A DNA stretch of 64,000 nt from Pseudomonas sp. M30-35 (GTDB lineage Bacteria > Pseudomonadota > Gammaproteobacteria > Pseudomonadales > Pseudomonadaceae), in assembly GCF_002163625.1 (NCBI RefSeq), contig NZ_CP020892.1:2170001-2234000 (forward strand), written 5' to 3'. Below the pieces are notes generated by a model. It saw only the letters and a program-made list of their open reading frames with translations. It had not been told where the DNA came from and did not search any database. Position numbers and translations under genes: made by a program. Below, piece by piece: positions 53,470-63,799 of this stretch (the stretch's first letter is position 1; every line of letters starts with the position of its first letter).

Positions 53470-54597
53470 ATGGCTGAAGCTAAAGTATTGAGTGGCGCGG
53501 GCCTGCGGGGCCAGGTTGCCGGTCAGACAGCCTTGTCGACAGTTGGTCAAGAGGGTGCGGGCCTGACATATCGCGGCTATGACGTGCGTGATCTGGCGGC
53601 GCATGTAGGCTTTGAAGAAGTCGCCTATCTGCTGCTTTACGGAGAGCTGCCAAGTGCCGAGCAACTGACAGCTTACAAAAGCAAACTCAAAGCTCTGCGC
53701 GACCTGCCGCAAGCCCTGAAAGAAGTGTTGGAGCGCATTCCGGCCAATGCTCATCCGATGGATGTGATGCGTACGGGCGCGTCAGTTCTCGGCACGCTTG
53801 AGCAGGAGCTGAGTTTTGATCAGCAGCAAGACAAGGCTGATCGTTTGCTGGCAATTTTCCCCGCGATCATGTGCTACTGGTATCGCTTCAGTCATGACGG
53901 TGTGCGTATTGATTGCATGACTGATCAAGACTGCCTTGGCGGCCACTTCTTGCGTTTGCTGCATGGTAAAAAACCTAGCGAGCTGCATGTGCAGGTGATG
54001 AATGTTTCATTAATTCTGTATGCCGAGCACGAATTCAATGCCTCGACCTTCACCGCTCGGGTGTGTGCTTCGACGTTGAGTGATTTGTTCTCCTGTGTCA
54101 CTGCTGCAATTGGCACCTTGCGCGGCCCTTTGCACGGTGGCGCTAACGAGGCGGCGATGGAAATGATCGAGAAGTTCGCCTCTGCTGACGACGCGACGGC
54201 GGGTACGCTCGCGATGCTTGAGCGTAAAGACAAGATCATGGGCTTTGGTCACGCCATCTACAAAGACTGCGATCCGCGCAATGAAGTGATCAAGCAGTGG
54301 TCGAAAAAGCTAGCGGATGAAGTTGGGGATACTGTGCTGTACCCAGTCTCCGAAGCGATTGATAAGACCATGTGGGAGCAAAAGAAACTGTTCCCGAATG
54401 CGGATTTTTATCATGCATCTGCTTATCACTTCATGGGCATTCCAACCAAGCTGTTTACCCCGATTTTCGTATGTTCGCGAGTAACCGGCTGGGCTGCGCA
54501 TGTCTTCGAGCAACGCGCCAATAATCGCATTATTCGCCCGAGTGCTGAGTACACCGGCGTTGAACAGCGCCAAGTACCGCCACTCGAACAGCGCTAA
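53470..54597 (+). CDS. prpC: 2-methylcitrate synthase
   Basis: PrpC (375 aa) condenses propionyl-CoA with oxaloacetate. It matches the short (type II-like) citrate synthase family, with AGLTYRGYDVRDLA, NASTFTARVCASTLSD, GPLHGGANEAAMEM (catalytic histidine) and KIMGFGHAIYKDCDPR. ATG 53470 has GAGGAGAG before it; the earlier in-frame ATG 53407 is in the leader. The product goes to AcnD. Confidence 0.95.
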   Translation: MAEAKVLSGAGLRGQVAGQTALSTVGQEGAGLTYRGYDVRDLAAHVGFEEVAYLLLYGELPSAEQLTAYKSKLKALRDLPQALKEVLERIPANAHPMDVMRTGASVLGTLEQELSFDQQQDKADRLLAIFPAIMCYWYRFSHDGVRIDCMTDQDCLGGHFLRLLHGKKPSELHVQVMNVSLILYAEHEFNASTFTARVCASTLSDLFSCVTAAIGTLRGPLHGGANEAAMEMIEKFASADDATAGTLAMLERKDKIMGFGHAIYKDCDPRNEVIKQWSKKLADEVGDTVLYPVSEAIDKTMWEQKKLFPNADFYHASAYHFMGIPTKLFTPIFVCSRVTGWAAHVFEQRANNRIIRPSAEYTGVEQRQVPPLEQR

Positions 54598-54669
54598 GTA
54601 GCGCGCGCAATGCCGCAAAGTTTCAACCGTGTGGGGCGTTGCGAAAACAGATCTGATGAGTTCTGACTG

Positions 54670-57264
54670 ATGAATACTGACTATCGCAAGCCCTTGCCCG
54701 GCACTCAACTGGACTATTTCGACACCCGTGCCGCGGTTGAGGATATTAAGCCCGGTGCCTACGACAAACTGCCATACACCTCCCGTGTATTGGCAGAGAA
54801 CCTGGTGCGCCGCTGTGAGCCGTCAATGCTAACTGCAGCGCTGACGCAGATTATTGAGCGCAAGCGCGACTTGGACTTTCCGTGGTTTCCGGCACGTGTT
54901 GTCTGTCACGACATTCTGGGGCAGACCGCTTTGGTCGACCTTGCAGGCTTGCGCGACGCCATCGCTGAAAAGGGTGGTGACCCATCCAAAGTTAACCCGG
55001 TGGTGCCGACGCAGCTGATTGTTGATCACTCGTTGGCGGTCGAGCACGGCGGTTTTGAGGCTGATGCTTTTGAAAAGAACCGTGCGATAGAAGACCGTCG
55101 CAACGAAGATCGCTTTCACTTCATCAACTGGACCAAGAAAGCCTTTAAAAACGTTGATGTGATTCCGCCCGGCAACGGCATCATGCATCAGATCAACTTG
55201 GAGCGGATGTCGCCGGTGGTTCACTCTCGTGACGGTGTTGCATTCCCGGATACCCTGGTTGGGACTGATAGCCACACGCCGCACGTTGATGCGCTGGGTG
55301 TAATCGCCATTGGTGTGGGCGGTCTCGAGGCCGAAAGCGTGATGCTTGGTCGTGCTTCCTATATGCGTTTGCCAGACATTATCGGCGTTGAACTGACTGG
55401 CAAGCGCCAGCCTGGGATCACGGCGACAGATATCGTATTGGCGATTACCGAGTTCCTGCGCAAAGAGAAGGTCGTTTCTGCCTATCTGGAGTTTTTCGGT
55501 GCTGGAGCCAATGCCCTTACCCTTGGCGACCGCGCAACTATTTCCAATATGACGCCTGAGTTCGGGGCGACCGCGGCCATGTTCTATATCGATGGGCAAA
55601 CCATTGATTACCTGACGTTGACCGGGCGCGATAGCGAGCAGGTCAAACTGGTAGAGAATTACGCGAAAACCACAGGCTTGTGGGCTGACACCCTGACTAA
55701 TGCTGAATACGAGCGCGTGCTGACATTCGATTTGTCGACTGTGGTGCGCAATATCGCCGGGCCATCTAACCCGCACCGCCGGGTGCCCACTTCCGAATTG
55801 GCTGCTCAGGGTATTAGTGGAATTGTCGAGAACGAGGAAGGGTTGATGCCGGATGGCGCGGTGATTATCGCTGCGATCACCAGCTGCACCAACACCAGTA
55901 ACCCGCGTAACGTGATTGCCGCCGGTTTGATCGCACGAAATGCGAACGAGCGTGGTCTTACGCGCAAGCCTTGGGTGAAAACCTCACTGGCACCGGGTTC
56001 AAAAGCTGTTCAGCTGTACCTCGAAGAAGGCAAGTTGTTGCCCGAGCTTGAAAAGCTGGGTTTTGGCATTGTCGGTTTTGCCTGCACCACCTGCAATGGT
56101 ATGAGTGGTGCGCTGGACCCAGCTATTCAAAAAGAAGTAATTGATCGCGACCTGTACGCTACAGCGGTGTTGTCTGGTAACCGTAACTTCGATGGGCGGA
56201 TTCATCCGTACGCCAAACAAGCCTTCCTGGCTTCACCGCCGCTCGTGGTTGCTTATGCGATTGCCGGTACTATTCGTTTTGATATCGAAAAAGATGTGCT
56301 GGGCATCGACAAAGACGGCCAGCCAGTAACCTTGAAAGATATTTGGCCGTCGGATGAAGAAATTGACGCCGTGGTCAAGGCCAGCGTTAAGCCTGAGCAG
56401 TTTAATCAGGTCTATATTCCGATGTTTGCCATCGAAGAAGACACCGGGCCTAAGGTCAGCCCACTGTATGAGTGGCGACCACAGAGCACCTATATTCGTC
56501 GCCCTCCGTATTGGGAAGGCGCACTGGCGGGTGAGCGTTCGCTTACCGCAATGCGCCCTTTGGCAGTGTTGCCAGACAACATCACCACGGATCACCTGTC
56601 GCCATCCAACGCTATTATGCTCAACAGCGCTGCTGGCGAGTACTTGGCGAAAATGGGTTTGCCTGAGGAGGACTTCAACTCCTACGCAACCCACCGTGGA
56701 GACCACCTGACTGCTCAACGTGCAACCTTTGCCAACCCCAAGTTGATCAATGAAATGGTCACGGAAAACGGCGTGGTTAAACAAGGATCACTGGCGCGAA
56801 TAGAGCCTGAAGGCACTGTCACGCGTATGTGGGAAGCGATTGAGACCTATATGCAGCGCAAGCAACCGCTGATCATCATTGCTGGCGCTGACTACGGCCA
56901 AGGCTCTTCACGTGACTGGGCAGCAAAAGGCGTACGCCTGGCAGGTGTTGAAGCCATTGCAGCTGAAGGGTTCGAGCGTATTCACCGGACCAATCTCGTT
57001 GGTATGGGTGTACTGCCGCTGGAGTTCCAGCCTGGCGTAACGCGTCACACGCTGGGAATTGATGGCACTGAAACCTATGACGTGACTGGCCAGCGCACGC
57101 CGCGCGCAACCTTGACCTTGGTGATCAACCGTAAAAATGGTGAGCGCTTGGAGGTGCCGGTGATTTGCCGTCTGGATACCGCAGAAGAGGTCTCTATCTA
57201 CGAGGCTGGCGGCGTATTGCAGCGTTTTGCTCAAGATTTTCTTGAGTCGAGCGGTGCGGTGTAA
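54670..57264 (+). CDS. acnD: Fe/S-dependent 2-methylisocitrate dehydratase AcnD
   Basis: AcnD (864 aa) is an aconitase-like enzyme that dehydrates 2-methylcitrate to 2-methyl-aconitate. The [4Fe-4S] cysteines are in ITSCTNTSNPRN and FACTTCNGMSG. Domain 4 begins near residue 640 with NITTDHLSPSNAI, and substrate residues are in ADYGQGSSRDWAAKG. It needs PrpF to isomerise its product; the prpF gene follows. No prpD was found, which agrees with use of the AcnD-PrpF route. Confidence 0.95.
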   Translation: MNTDYRKPLPGTQLDYFDTRAAVEDIKPGAYDKLPYTSRVLAENLVRRCEPSMLTAALTQIIERKRDLDFPWFPARVVCHDILGQTALVDLAGLRDAIAEKGGDPSKVNPVVPTQLIVDHSLAVEHGGFEADAFEKNRAIEDRRNEDRFHFINWTKKAFKNVDVIPPGNGIMHQINLERMSPVVHSRDGVAFPDTLVGTDSHTPHVDALGVIAIGVGGLEAESVMLGRASYMRLPDIIGVELTGKRQPGITATDIVLAITEFLRKEKVVSAYLEFFGAGANALTLGDRATISNMTPEFGATAAMFYIDGQTIDYLTLTGRDSEQVKLVENYAKTTGLWADTLTNAEYERVLTFDLSTVVRNIAGPSNPHRRVPTSELAAQGISGIVENEEGLMPDGAVIIAAITSCTNTSNPRNVIAAGLIARNANERGLTRKPWVKTSLAPGSKAVQLYLEEGKLLPELEKLGFGIVGFACTTCNGMSGALDPAIQKEVIDRDLYATAVLSGNRNFDGRIHPYAKQAFLASPPLVVAYAIAGTIRFDIEKDVLGIDKDGQPVTLKDIWPSDEEIDAVVKASVKPEQFNQVYIPMFAIEEDTGPKVSPLYEWRPQSTYIRRPPYWEGALAGERSLTAMRPLAVLPDNITTDHLSPSNAIMLNSAAGEYLAKMGLPEEDFNSYATHRGDHLTAQRATFANPKLINEMVTENGVVKQGSLARIEPEGTVTRMWEAIETYMQRKQPLIIIAGADYGQGSSRDWAAKGVRLAGVEAIAAEGFERIHRTNLVGMGVLPLEFQPGVTRHTLGIDGTETYDVTGQRTPRATLTLVINRKNGERLEVPVICRLDTAEEVSIYEAGGVLQRFAQDFLESSGAV

Positions 57265-57340
57265 CCCACTTTAATTTGCCCCGGCAGCGCTGACAGGCAG
57301 CTTCGAGCAGCGCCGCCGAGGTTAATCAGGACGTATTCAC

Positions 57341-58522
57341 ATGGCTCACGCTCCCCAGGTAAAAGTAGCCGCGACCTATTATCGTGGTGGTACCAGCAAA
57401 GGCGTGTTTTTTGCGCTTGATGATTTACCCAATGACGCACAGGTACCGGGCGCCGCACGCGATGCATTACTGCTCAGGGTAATTGGCAGTCCAGACCCTT
57501 ACGGCAAGCAGATTGACGGCATGGGCGGAGCGACTTCAAGTACCAGCAAGACCGTCATCGTGTCCAAGAGCAAACAACCTGAACATGATGTTGATTATTT
57601 GTTCGGCCAGGTTTCAATTGATAAGCCGTTCGTTGACTGGAGTGGTAACTGCGGCAATTTGTCGTCGGCTGTCGGTCCGTTTGCGATTCGCAGCGGCATG
57701 CTTGATCCAGAGCGGGTACCTGAAAATGGTGTCGCTATTGTGCGCATCTGGCAGGCCAATATCGGTAAAAGCATTATTGCTCATGTACCCATTACCAATG
57801 GCGAAGTGCAGGAAACCGGTGAGTTCGAACTTGATGGCGTGACCTTTCCTGCCGCGGAAGTAAAGCTCGAGTTTGTTGACCCTGCGGCGGAGGAAGAGGG
57901 CGTTAGTGGCTCAATGTTTCCGACGGGTAACCTGGTCGATGATCTTGAGGTGCCGGGCGTTGGTGTATTGCAGGCAACCATGATCAATGCCGGTATTCCG
58001 ACGATTTTCATTAATGCCCAAGACATTGGTTTTACTGGCAGTGAACTGCAGGACGCGATCAATGGCGACGCTAAAATACTGGCTATGTTTGAACGCATAC
58101 GAACGCATGGCGCAGTGCGTATGGGGCTGATCAAGCACACTGATGAAGCAGCCAAACGCCAGCACACGCCCAAGGTAGCCTTTGTGTCTGCGCCGGTCGA
58201 TTACATAAGCTCCAGCGGCAAAGCGGTCGCTGCGCAAGATGTCGACTTGCTGGTCAGGGCGATGTCCATGGGTAAGTTGCATCACGCCATGATGGGTACC
58301 GCTGCTGTGGCAATCGGTACTGCGGCGGCAATTCCCGGCACCTTGGTCAACCTTGCGGCCGGCGGCGGTGAGCGGGTTAGCGTACGTTTCGGACATCCAT
58401 CAGGGACTTTGGTCGTCGGTGCCGAAGCGAAACAGGTTGACGGACAATGGTCGGTCGCCAAGGCGATCATGAGTCGCAGTGCGCGGGTATTGATGGAGGG
58501 TTGGGTGCGAGTGCCGGGCTAG
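57341..58522 (+). CDS. prpF: 2-methylaconitate cis-trans isomerase PrpF
   Basis: PrpF (393 aa) isomerises the trans product of AcnD to the cis form usable by aconitase. It has the diaminopimelate-epimerase-like fold: ATYYRGGTSKGVFF near the start, WSGNCGNLSSAVGPFA with its cysteine and RVSVRFGHPSGTLVV near the end. It is the last gene of the cluster and converges with ppsR, with a 12-bp hairpin between. Confidence 0.95.
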   Translation: MAHAPQVKVAATYYRGGTSKGVFFALDDLPNDAQVPGAARDALLLRVIGSPDPYGKQIDGMGGATSSTSKTVIVSKSKQPEHDVDYLFGQVSIDKPFVDWSGNCGNLSSAVGPFAIRSGMLDPERVPENGVAIVRIWQANIGKSIIAHVPITNGEVQETGEFELDGVTFPAAEVKLEFVDPAAEEEGVSGSMFPTGNLVDDLEVPGVGVLQATMINAGIPTIFINAQDIGFTGSELQDAINGDAKILAMFERIRTHGAVRMGLIKHTDEAAKRQHTPKVAFVSAPVDYISSSGKAVAAQDVDLLVRAMSMGKLHHAMMGTAAVAIGTAAAIPGTLVNLAAGGGERVSVRFGHPSGTLVVGAEAKQVDGQWSVAKAIMSRSARVLMEGWVRVPG

Positions 58523-58554
58523 GTAAGGCAGCGCGGGAGATAATGTCAGAGTGC

Positions 58555-58587
58555 CGGGCATGAGTGTTGGCCCAGCACTCATGCCCG
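58555..58587. terminator. Hairpin between prpF and ppsR
   Basis: CGGGCATGAGTG (58555-58566) pairs perfectly with CACTCATGCCCG (58576-58587) around nine bases, between convergent genes. A T run is lacking on both strands. Confidence 0.6.
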
Positions 58588-58599
58588 CGTGTTGGCGCT

Positions 58600-59418
58600 T
58601 TACTTCAGGCGCCGCTCGACACCTTTTTCGACGAGGATCTTTGCTGAAATCTCTTCGACAGAGAAGTGCGTCGAGTTGATGTAGTTGATGTTTTCACGGC
58701 GGAACAGGTTTTCGACCTCACGGACCTCAAACTCACACTGCGCGAAGCTTGCATAACGGCTATTGGGTTTGCGCTCGTTACGAATGGCGGTGAGGCGATC
58801 AGGGTCGATGGTCAGGCCAAACAGCTTTTCTTTGTATTTTTTCAGCGCATTGGGCAGTTGCAGACTCTCCATATCGTCTTCGGTCAACGGATAGTTGGCT
58901 GCTCTGATGCCGTATTGCATGGCCATATATAGGCAAGTTGGTGTTTTACCGCAGCGCGAGACACCCACCAGAATCAAATCGGCCTTGTCATAATAATGTG
59001 TGCGCGCACCGTCATCATTGTCGAGGGCAAAGTTTACCGCCTCAATGCGTTCCATGTAGTTGGAGTTGTGGCCGATGGAGTGCGATTTGCCGACAGAATA
59101 GGACGAGTGCGAACTGAGTTCTTGCTCCAGTGGTGCCAGGAACGACGAGAAGATGTCGATCATAAAACCTTCGGACTCAGCAAGAATGTCGCGGATATCA
59201 CCGTTGACAATGGTGTCGAAGATAATCGGACGTACGCCGTCTTTTATCGCGGCCTGGTTGATTTGTAGTACCATTGCGCGCGCTTTTTCTGCGCTATCAA
59301 TGTACGGTCGCGTTAGTTTGGTGAAGGTGATAGTTTCAAACTGCGCCAACAAGCTTTGACCCAGGGTTTCGGCAGTAATGCCGGTGCCGTCAGAGATAAA
59401 AAATGCTGTCCGTTTCAT
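58600..59418 (-). CDS. ppsR: PEP synthetase regulatory protein (kinase/pyrophosphorylase)
   Basis: The 272-residue DUF299 protein reversibly phosphorylates PEP synthetase to switch it off and on. The nucleotide loop is [16 protein letters not shown] (about 152-167), and the start is [20 protein letters not shown]. It is divergent from ppsA, its target, with 177 bases of shared control region. Confidence 0.94.
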   Translation of the reverse strand: MKRTAFFISDGTGITAETLGQSLLAQFETITFTKLTRPYIDSAEKARAMVLQINQAAIKDGVRPIIFDTIVNGDIRDILAESEGFMIDIFSSFLAPLEQELSSHSSYSVGKSHSIGHNSNYMERIEAVNFALDNDDGARTHYYDKADLILVGVSRCGKTPTCLYMAMQYGIRAANYPLTEDDMESLQLPNALKKYKEKLFGLTIDPDRLTAIRNERKPNSRYASFAQCEFEVREVENLFRRENINYINSTHFSVEEISAKILVEKGVERRLK

Positions 59419-59525
59419 TTGCGCTGTGGGCCTTAAGCTGAGAACGTTTTTTGGCTATCATAGGCCCCGACTTGCAGGCCTTTAGTCGTTTGCATTGTTA
59501 CTTATTTTCCAGGGCCAGGCCACAG

Positions 59526-59545
59526 TCACGCGGGTTACCCCGTGA
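59526..59545 (+). promoter_or_regulatory. Near-palindrome in the ppsR/ppsA control region
   Basis: TCACGCGGGTTACCCCGTGA pairs at eight of ten positions with its own reverse complement. It lies 50 bases before the ppsA start, so it could be an operator or a leader hairpin controlling ppsA. A catabolite regulator such as Cra is possible but the site was not matched. Confidence 0.4.
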
Positions 59546-59595
59546 ACTTCCCCAGCCCCTTGAGCTTTTCCAACACCAGAACTGGAGAGATCACC

Positions 59596-61968
59596 TTGGT
59601 AGAGTACGTAGTTTCCCTCGATAAGCTCGGCGCACACGATGTTGAGCACGTAGGGGGCAAGAACGCCTCCCTTGGCGAGATGATCAGCAACCTTGCCGGC
59701 GCTGGCGTTTCGGTTCCCGGTGGTTTTGCCACGACCGCCCAAGCCTATCGCGACTTCCTTGAACTCAGCGGTCTGAATGCTCAGATCCACGCTGCGCTTG
59801 ACGCCTTGGATGTCGATGACATCGCTGCACTGTCGAAGACTGGCGCGCAAATTCGTCAGTGGATCATGGATGCCGAGTTCCCCGAGCAGCTTAATAGCGA
59901 GATTCGTACTGCGTTCGCGGCAATGGCTAATGGCAATGAAAACATGGCTGTCGCGGTACGTTCCTCCGCTACCGCTGAAGACCTGCCAGACGCCTCGTTT
60001 GCCGGTCAGCAAGAAACCTTCCTGAACATCCGTGGTGTCGAAAACGTCATCCGTGCGGCCAAGGAAGTATTTGCTTCGCTGTTCAACGATCGCGCCATCG
60101 CTTACCGCGTACACCAAGGCTTTGACCACAAACTGGTCGCCTTGTCTGCCGGTGTGCAGCGCATGGTTCGCTCTGAAACCGGTACCGCCGGGGTTATGTT
60201 TACCCTTGATACCGAGTCGGGTTTCCGTGATGTGGTGTTTATTACCGGGGCTTATGGCCTCGGTGAGACTGTGGTTCAGGGCGCGGTTAACCCTGACGAG
60301 TTCTATGTTCACAAAAACACCCTTGAAGCGGGTCGTCCGGCAATTCTGCGCCGTAATCTGGGTAGCAAAGCCATCAAGATGATCTACGGCGACGAAGCCA
60401 AAGCAGGTAAGTCGGTCAAGGTTATTGATGTTGATCGCGCTGATCGTGCGCGTTTCTGCCTGAGCGATGCTGAAGTAACCGAGCTGGCCAAGCAGGCGAT
60501 GATCATCGAGAAGCACTACCAGCGTCCGATGGACATTGAGTGGGCTAAAGACGGTGATGACGGCCAGTTGTATATCGTTCAGGCGCGTCCAGAGACAGTA
60601 AAAAGCCGCGCCAGCGGTAACGTGATGGAGCGTTACCTGTTGAAAGAAACCGGCACCGTGCTGGTTGAAGGTCGCGCCATCGGTCAAAAGATCGGTGCGG
60701 GTCGCGTGCGGGTCATTAAAGATGTGAGCGAAATGGACAAAGTCCAGCCCGGCGACGTGCTGGTGTCTGATATGACCGACCCGGATTGGGAGCCGGTCAT
60801 GAAGCGTGCAAGCGCTATCGTCACCAACCGGGGGGGGCGCACCTGCCATGCTGCGATTATTGCGCGTGAGCTGGGTATTCCTGCTGTTGTGGGTTGTGGC
60901 AACGCCACTGACTTGCTGCAGGACGGCCAAGGCGTAACGGTTTCCTGTGCGGAAGGTGATACCGGTTTCATCTTTGAAGGTGAGCTGGGCTTCGACGTGC
61001 GTAAGAATTCGGTTGATGCTATGCCAGATCTGCCGTTCAAAATCATGATGAACGTCGGTAACCCGGATCGTGCATTTGATTTTGCCCAGCTACCAAACGC
61101 CGGTATTGGCTTGGCACGTCTTGAGTTCATCATTAACCGCATGATCGGTGTGCACCCCAAAGCGCTGCTCAACTTTGACGGCTTGCCAGCGGACATCAAA
61201 GACAGCGTTGAAAAGCGTATTGCCGGTTACGACGACCCAGTTGGTTTCTATGTAGAGAAGCTGGTTGAGGGCATCAGCACCCTGGCCGCTGCTTTCTGGC
61301 CAAAGAAAGTCATCGTGCGCTTGTCCGACTTCAAATCCAACGAGTACGCCAACCTGATCGGCGGCAAGCTTTACGAGCCAGAAGAAGAAAACCCGATGTT
61401 GGGTTTCCGCGGTGCTTCGCGTTATATCAGCGAAAATTTCCGTGACTGCTTCGAGCTTGAATGCCGCGCGCTGAAGAAAGTTCGCAATGAGATGGGCCTG
61501 ACTAACGTCGAAATCATGGTGCCATTCGTGCGCACCTTGGGTGAGGCGAGCCAAGTAGTTGATCTGTTGGCGCAGAACGGCTTGAAGCGTGGCGAAGATG
61601 GTCTGAAAGTCATCATGATGTGCGAGTTGCCTTCAAATGCGATTCTGGCTGAAGAATTCCTTGAATTCTTCGACGGTTTCTCGATCGGTTCGAACGACTT
61701 GACCCAACTGACGCTGGGCCTCGATCGCGACTCAGGTATTGTTGCGCACCTGTTTGACGAGCGTAATCCGGCGGTCAAAAAGCTGCTGTCAAACGCGATT
61801 CAAGCGTGCAACAAGGCCGGTAAGTACATCGGTATCTGTGGTCAAGGCCCTTCGGATCACCCGGACTTGGCGCGCTGGTTGATGGAGCAGGGCATTGAAA
61901 GCGTTTCATTGAATCCTGATTCGGTGCTTGAAACCTGGTTCTTCCTTGCTGAAGGTCAGCAAGCCTGA
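59596..61968 (+). CDS. ppsA: Phosphoenolpyruvate synthase
   Basis: PpsA (790 aa) makes PEP from pyruvate with ATP, needed for growth on three-carbon compounds such as those from propionate. It has an N-terminal ATP-grasp domain ([32 protein letters not shown]), the phosphohistidine in [16 protein letters not shown] and a C-terminal TIM barrel ([23 protein letters not shown]). The start is TTG 59596 ([12 protein letters not shown]), with GGAG upstream; the frame from 59542 adds non-family residues. A terminator follows. Confidence 0.96.
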   Translation: MVEYVVSLDKLGAHDVEHVGGKNASLGEMISNLAGAGVSVPGGFATTAQAYRDFLELSGLNAQIHAALDALDVDDIAALSKTGAQIRQWIMDAEFPEQLNSEIRTAFAAMANGNENMAVAVRSSATAEDLPDASFAGQQETFLNIRGVENVIRAAKEVFASLFNDRAIAYRVHQGFDHKLVALSAGVQRMVRSETGTAGVMFTLDTESGFRDVVFITGAYGLGETVVQGAVNPDEFYVHKNTLEAGRPAILRRNLGSKAIKMIYGDEAKAGKSVKVIDVDRADRARFCLSDAEVTELAKQAMIIEKHYQRPMDIEWAKDGDDGQLYIVQARPETVKSRASGNVMERYLLKETGTVLVEGRAIGQKIGAGRVRVIKDVSEMDKVQPGDVLVSDMTDPDWEPVMKRASAIVTNRGGRTCHAAIIARELGIPAVVGCGNATDLLQDGQGVTVSCAEGDTGFIFEGELGFDVRKNSVDAMPDLPFKIMMNVGNPDRAFDFAQLPNAGIGLARLEFIINRMIGVHPKALLNFDGLPADIKDSVEKRIAGYDDPVGFYVEKLVEGISTLAAAFWPKKVIVRLSDFKSNEYANLIGGKLYEPEEENPMLGFRGASRYISENFRDCFELECRALKKVRNEMGLTNVEIMVPFVRTLGEASQVVDLLAQNGLKRGEDGLKVIMMCELPSNAILAEEFLEFFDGFSIGSNDLTQLTLGLDRDSGIVAHLFDERNPAVKKLLSNAIQACNKAGKYIGICGQGPSDHPDLARWLMEQGIESVSLNPDSVLETWFFLAEGQQA

Positions 61969-61992
61969 TCCGTCGCTAACCCTTCAAAAATC

Positions 61993-62020
61993 AGGGTGGG
62001 ACATGGTCCCACCCTTTTTT
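61993..62020 (+). terminator. Rho-independent terminator after ppsA
   Basis: AGGGTGGGAC, loop ATG, GTCCCACCCT and six T. Confidence 0.93.
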
Positions 62021-62034
62021 GTGTCAGAGATAAA

Positions 62035-63045
62035 ATGCAAAGCAGCAGTGAGTTATTTCCAGTCGCCTTGATCAGTGCCGAGTTGCGCGGTGATTTGAGT
62101 GAAGACCTGTATCGCCTGAAACCCGGTAATAGCCCTGATTCGAGCGTTGAGCTGGTTGTGACGCGGCTTGGCCGCTCAGATAACGAGCAGCGTCGTGGTG
62201 TGCCGGTGATTTTATTGCATGGCAGCTTTTCAAATAGACGATTTTGGTATTCGCCCAAGTGCATCGGGCTTGGGCCGTACCTGGCTCGTGCAGGTTTTGA
62301 TGTGTGGATTGTTGAAATGCGCGGCCATGGGCTTTCGCCACGCAATCAGAATTACACTTTCAACCGGGTTAGCGATTACGCACGCTACGATTTGCCTGCT
62401 ATTACCCAGTTTGTATATGAGCAAAACCCACAGCCAATTCACTGGCTAGGGCACTCGCTGGGCGGTACCACGCTCGCTGCGGCGCTGGGTGGCCAGTACC
62501 TTGATGTGTCGAAGATTGCTTCAGTGGCTTTATTTGGTAGTCAGATCAGTCGTAATTACTGGCCGCTAAAAATTCCGCCATTGGTATGGGGGGCTAAGAC
62601 GCTGCTTAAACGGTTCCGCGTGCTTTCTGGTTCTCGGCTAAAGCGTGGGCCGGAAGATGAGCCAATAGGTTTAGTCCTGGAAGCGTTGCGCTGGCATGGT
62701 TTGTTTGGCCGTTTTGGCGACGGGCAGGACGATTGGTGGGCGGGCTTGGCTAAAGTGCAGTTACCGGTTTTTGCGGTCAGTGCGCAAGGCGATAAGCAAG
62801 ACCCTGCATGGGCATGTCAGAAGCTCTTTGATCAGTTTGCCTCTAGCCGTAAAGAGTTTCTCTGCCTGGGCAAGGCGCAAGGTTTTAGCAGTGATTATGG
62901 CCACATTGAAATGCTGGTTAGTAAGCCTGCCCAAACAGAGGTATGGCCACTCATTAAACAATGGTTGGATCACGGTTATAGCGCTGAGACTGGGCTAAAG
63001 CTGGCGCCTGAGCAGGGTGATTCCGCGTCAGTGGTGGCTGGTTAA
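62035..63045 (+). CDS. Alpha/beta hydrolase
   Basis: A 336-residue alpha/beta-fold hydrolase with the oxyanion segment VILLHGSFSNRRFW, the nucleophile S141 in LGHSLGGTT, and a candidate histidine in DYGHIEML. Substrate is unknown; esterase or lipase activity is likely. ATG 62035 was chosen because the earlier frame start lies inside the ppsA terminator. It lies between ppsA and rraA as in P. aeruginosa. Confidence 0.85.
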   Translation: MQSSSELFPVALISAELRGDLSEDLYRLKPGNSPDSSVELVVTRLGRSDNEQRRGVPVILLHGSFSNRRFWYSPKCIGLGPYLARAGFDVWIVEMRGHGLSPRNQNYTFNRVSDYARYDLPAITQFVYEQNPQPIHWLGHSLGGTTLAAALGGQYLDVSKIASVALFGSQISRNYWPLKIPPLVWGAKTLLKRFRVLSGSRLKRGPEDEPIGLVLEALRWHGLFGRFGDGQDDWWAGLAKVQLPVFAVSAQGDKQDPAWACQKLFDQFASSRKEFLCLGKAQGFSSDYGHIEMLVSKPAQTEVWPLIKQWLDHGYSAETGLKLAPEQGDSASVVAG

Positions 63046-63246
63046 ACCACTGGCCTGGGCTGGAACCAGCTGACTAGACGGTTTTGTACGGATTGCAGGA
63101 GTGGTCTGCTGTCCTTGACTGCGCTAGGCTGAACGCTGCGGTCAGCCAGATACGTTCGAACAGTGGCTGCAATGGTTGAATTAATTGCCTGCTGTAGCTA
63201 CGGGTGACGGTTTATAACGATTTCTTAAGGGTATAGGAGCTTTCTC

Positions 63247-63732
63247 ATGCATTACATCACTCCAGACTTGTGTGACGCGTACCCCGAGGTCGAGGTTGTC
63301 GAGCCGATGTTCAGTAATTTCGGCGGCCATGACTCGTTCGGCGGCGAGATCGTGACGGTTAAATGCTTTGAAGATAACTCGGTGGTCAAGGAACAGGTCG
63401 ATCAGCCCGGTAAAGGTAAAGTCATGGTTGTCGATGGCGGTGCCTCAATGCGCCGCGCCTTGCTTGGCGACATGCTGGCTGAAAAAGCAGCCAAAAACGG
63501 CTGGGAAGGCATCATCATTTATGGCTGCGTACGTGACGTCGATGTACTTGCCCAAACGGGCCTGGGTATCCAGGCGCTGGCCAGTCATCCAATGAAGACT
63601 GACAAGCGCGGCATTGGTGACCTCAATGTGGCTGTGACCTTTGCTGGCGTGACTTTCCGACCGGGTGAATTCGTATATGCCGACAATAACGGGATTATTG
63701 TCTCGCCAACTGCGTTGCAAATACCTGAGTAA
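63247..63732 (+). CDS. rraA: Ribonuclease E activity regulator RraA
   Basis: The 161-residue protein matches RraA, a trimeric ring protein that inhibits RNase E and resembles the HMG aldolase family. Segments are [50 protein letters not shown] and [12 protein letters not shown]. Some Pseudomonas members of this fold act as oxaloacetate decarboxylase or HMG aldolase, so the RNase E role is not certain. AGGAG lies before the ATG. Confidence 0.93.
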   Translation: MHYITPDLCDAYPEVEVVEPMFSNFGGHDSFGGEIVTVKCFEDNSVVKEQVDQPGKGKVMVVDGGASMRRALLGDMLAEKAAKNGWEGIIIYGCVRDVDVLAQTGLGIQALASHPMKTDKRGIGDLNVAVTFAGVTFRPGEFVYADNNGIIVSPTALQIPE

Positions 63733-63799
63733 GCTCAAGTGCTGAGTCCGGCGCCAATGGGGAGGCAGGCGCTAAATCGGTTTGGTAAGGGAGTTGTGA

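Noticed and set aside
54829..55776. Open frame of 315 codons antisense to acnD
   Set aside because: Overlaps conserved acnD coding sequence throughout; no independent support.
59482..60930. Long open frame (482 codons) antisense to ppsA
   Set aside because: A shadow of ppsA; composition is odd and histidine-rich, with no recognisable domain.
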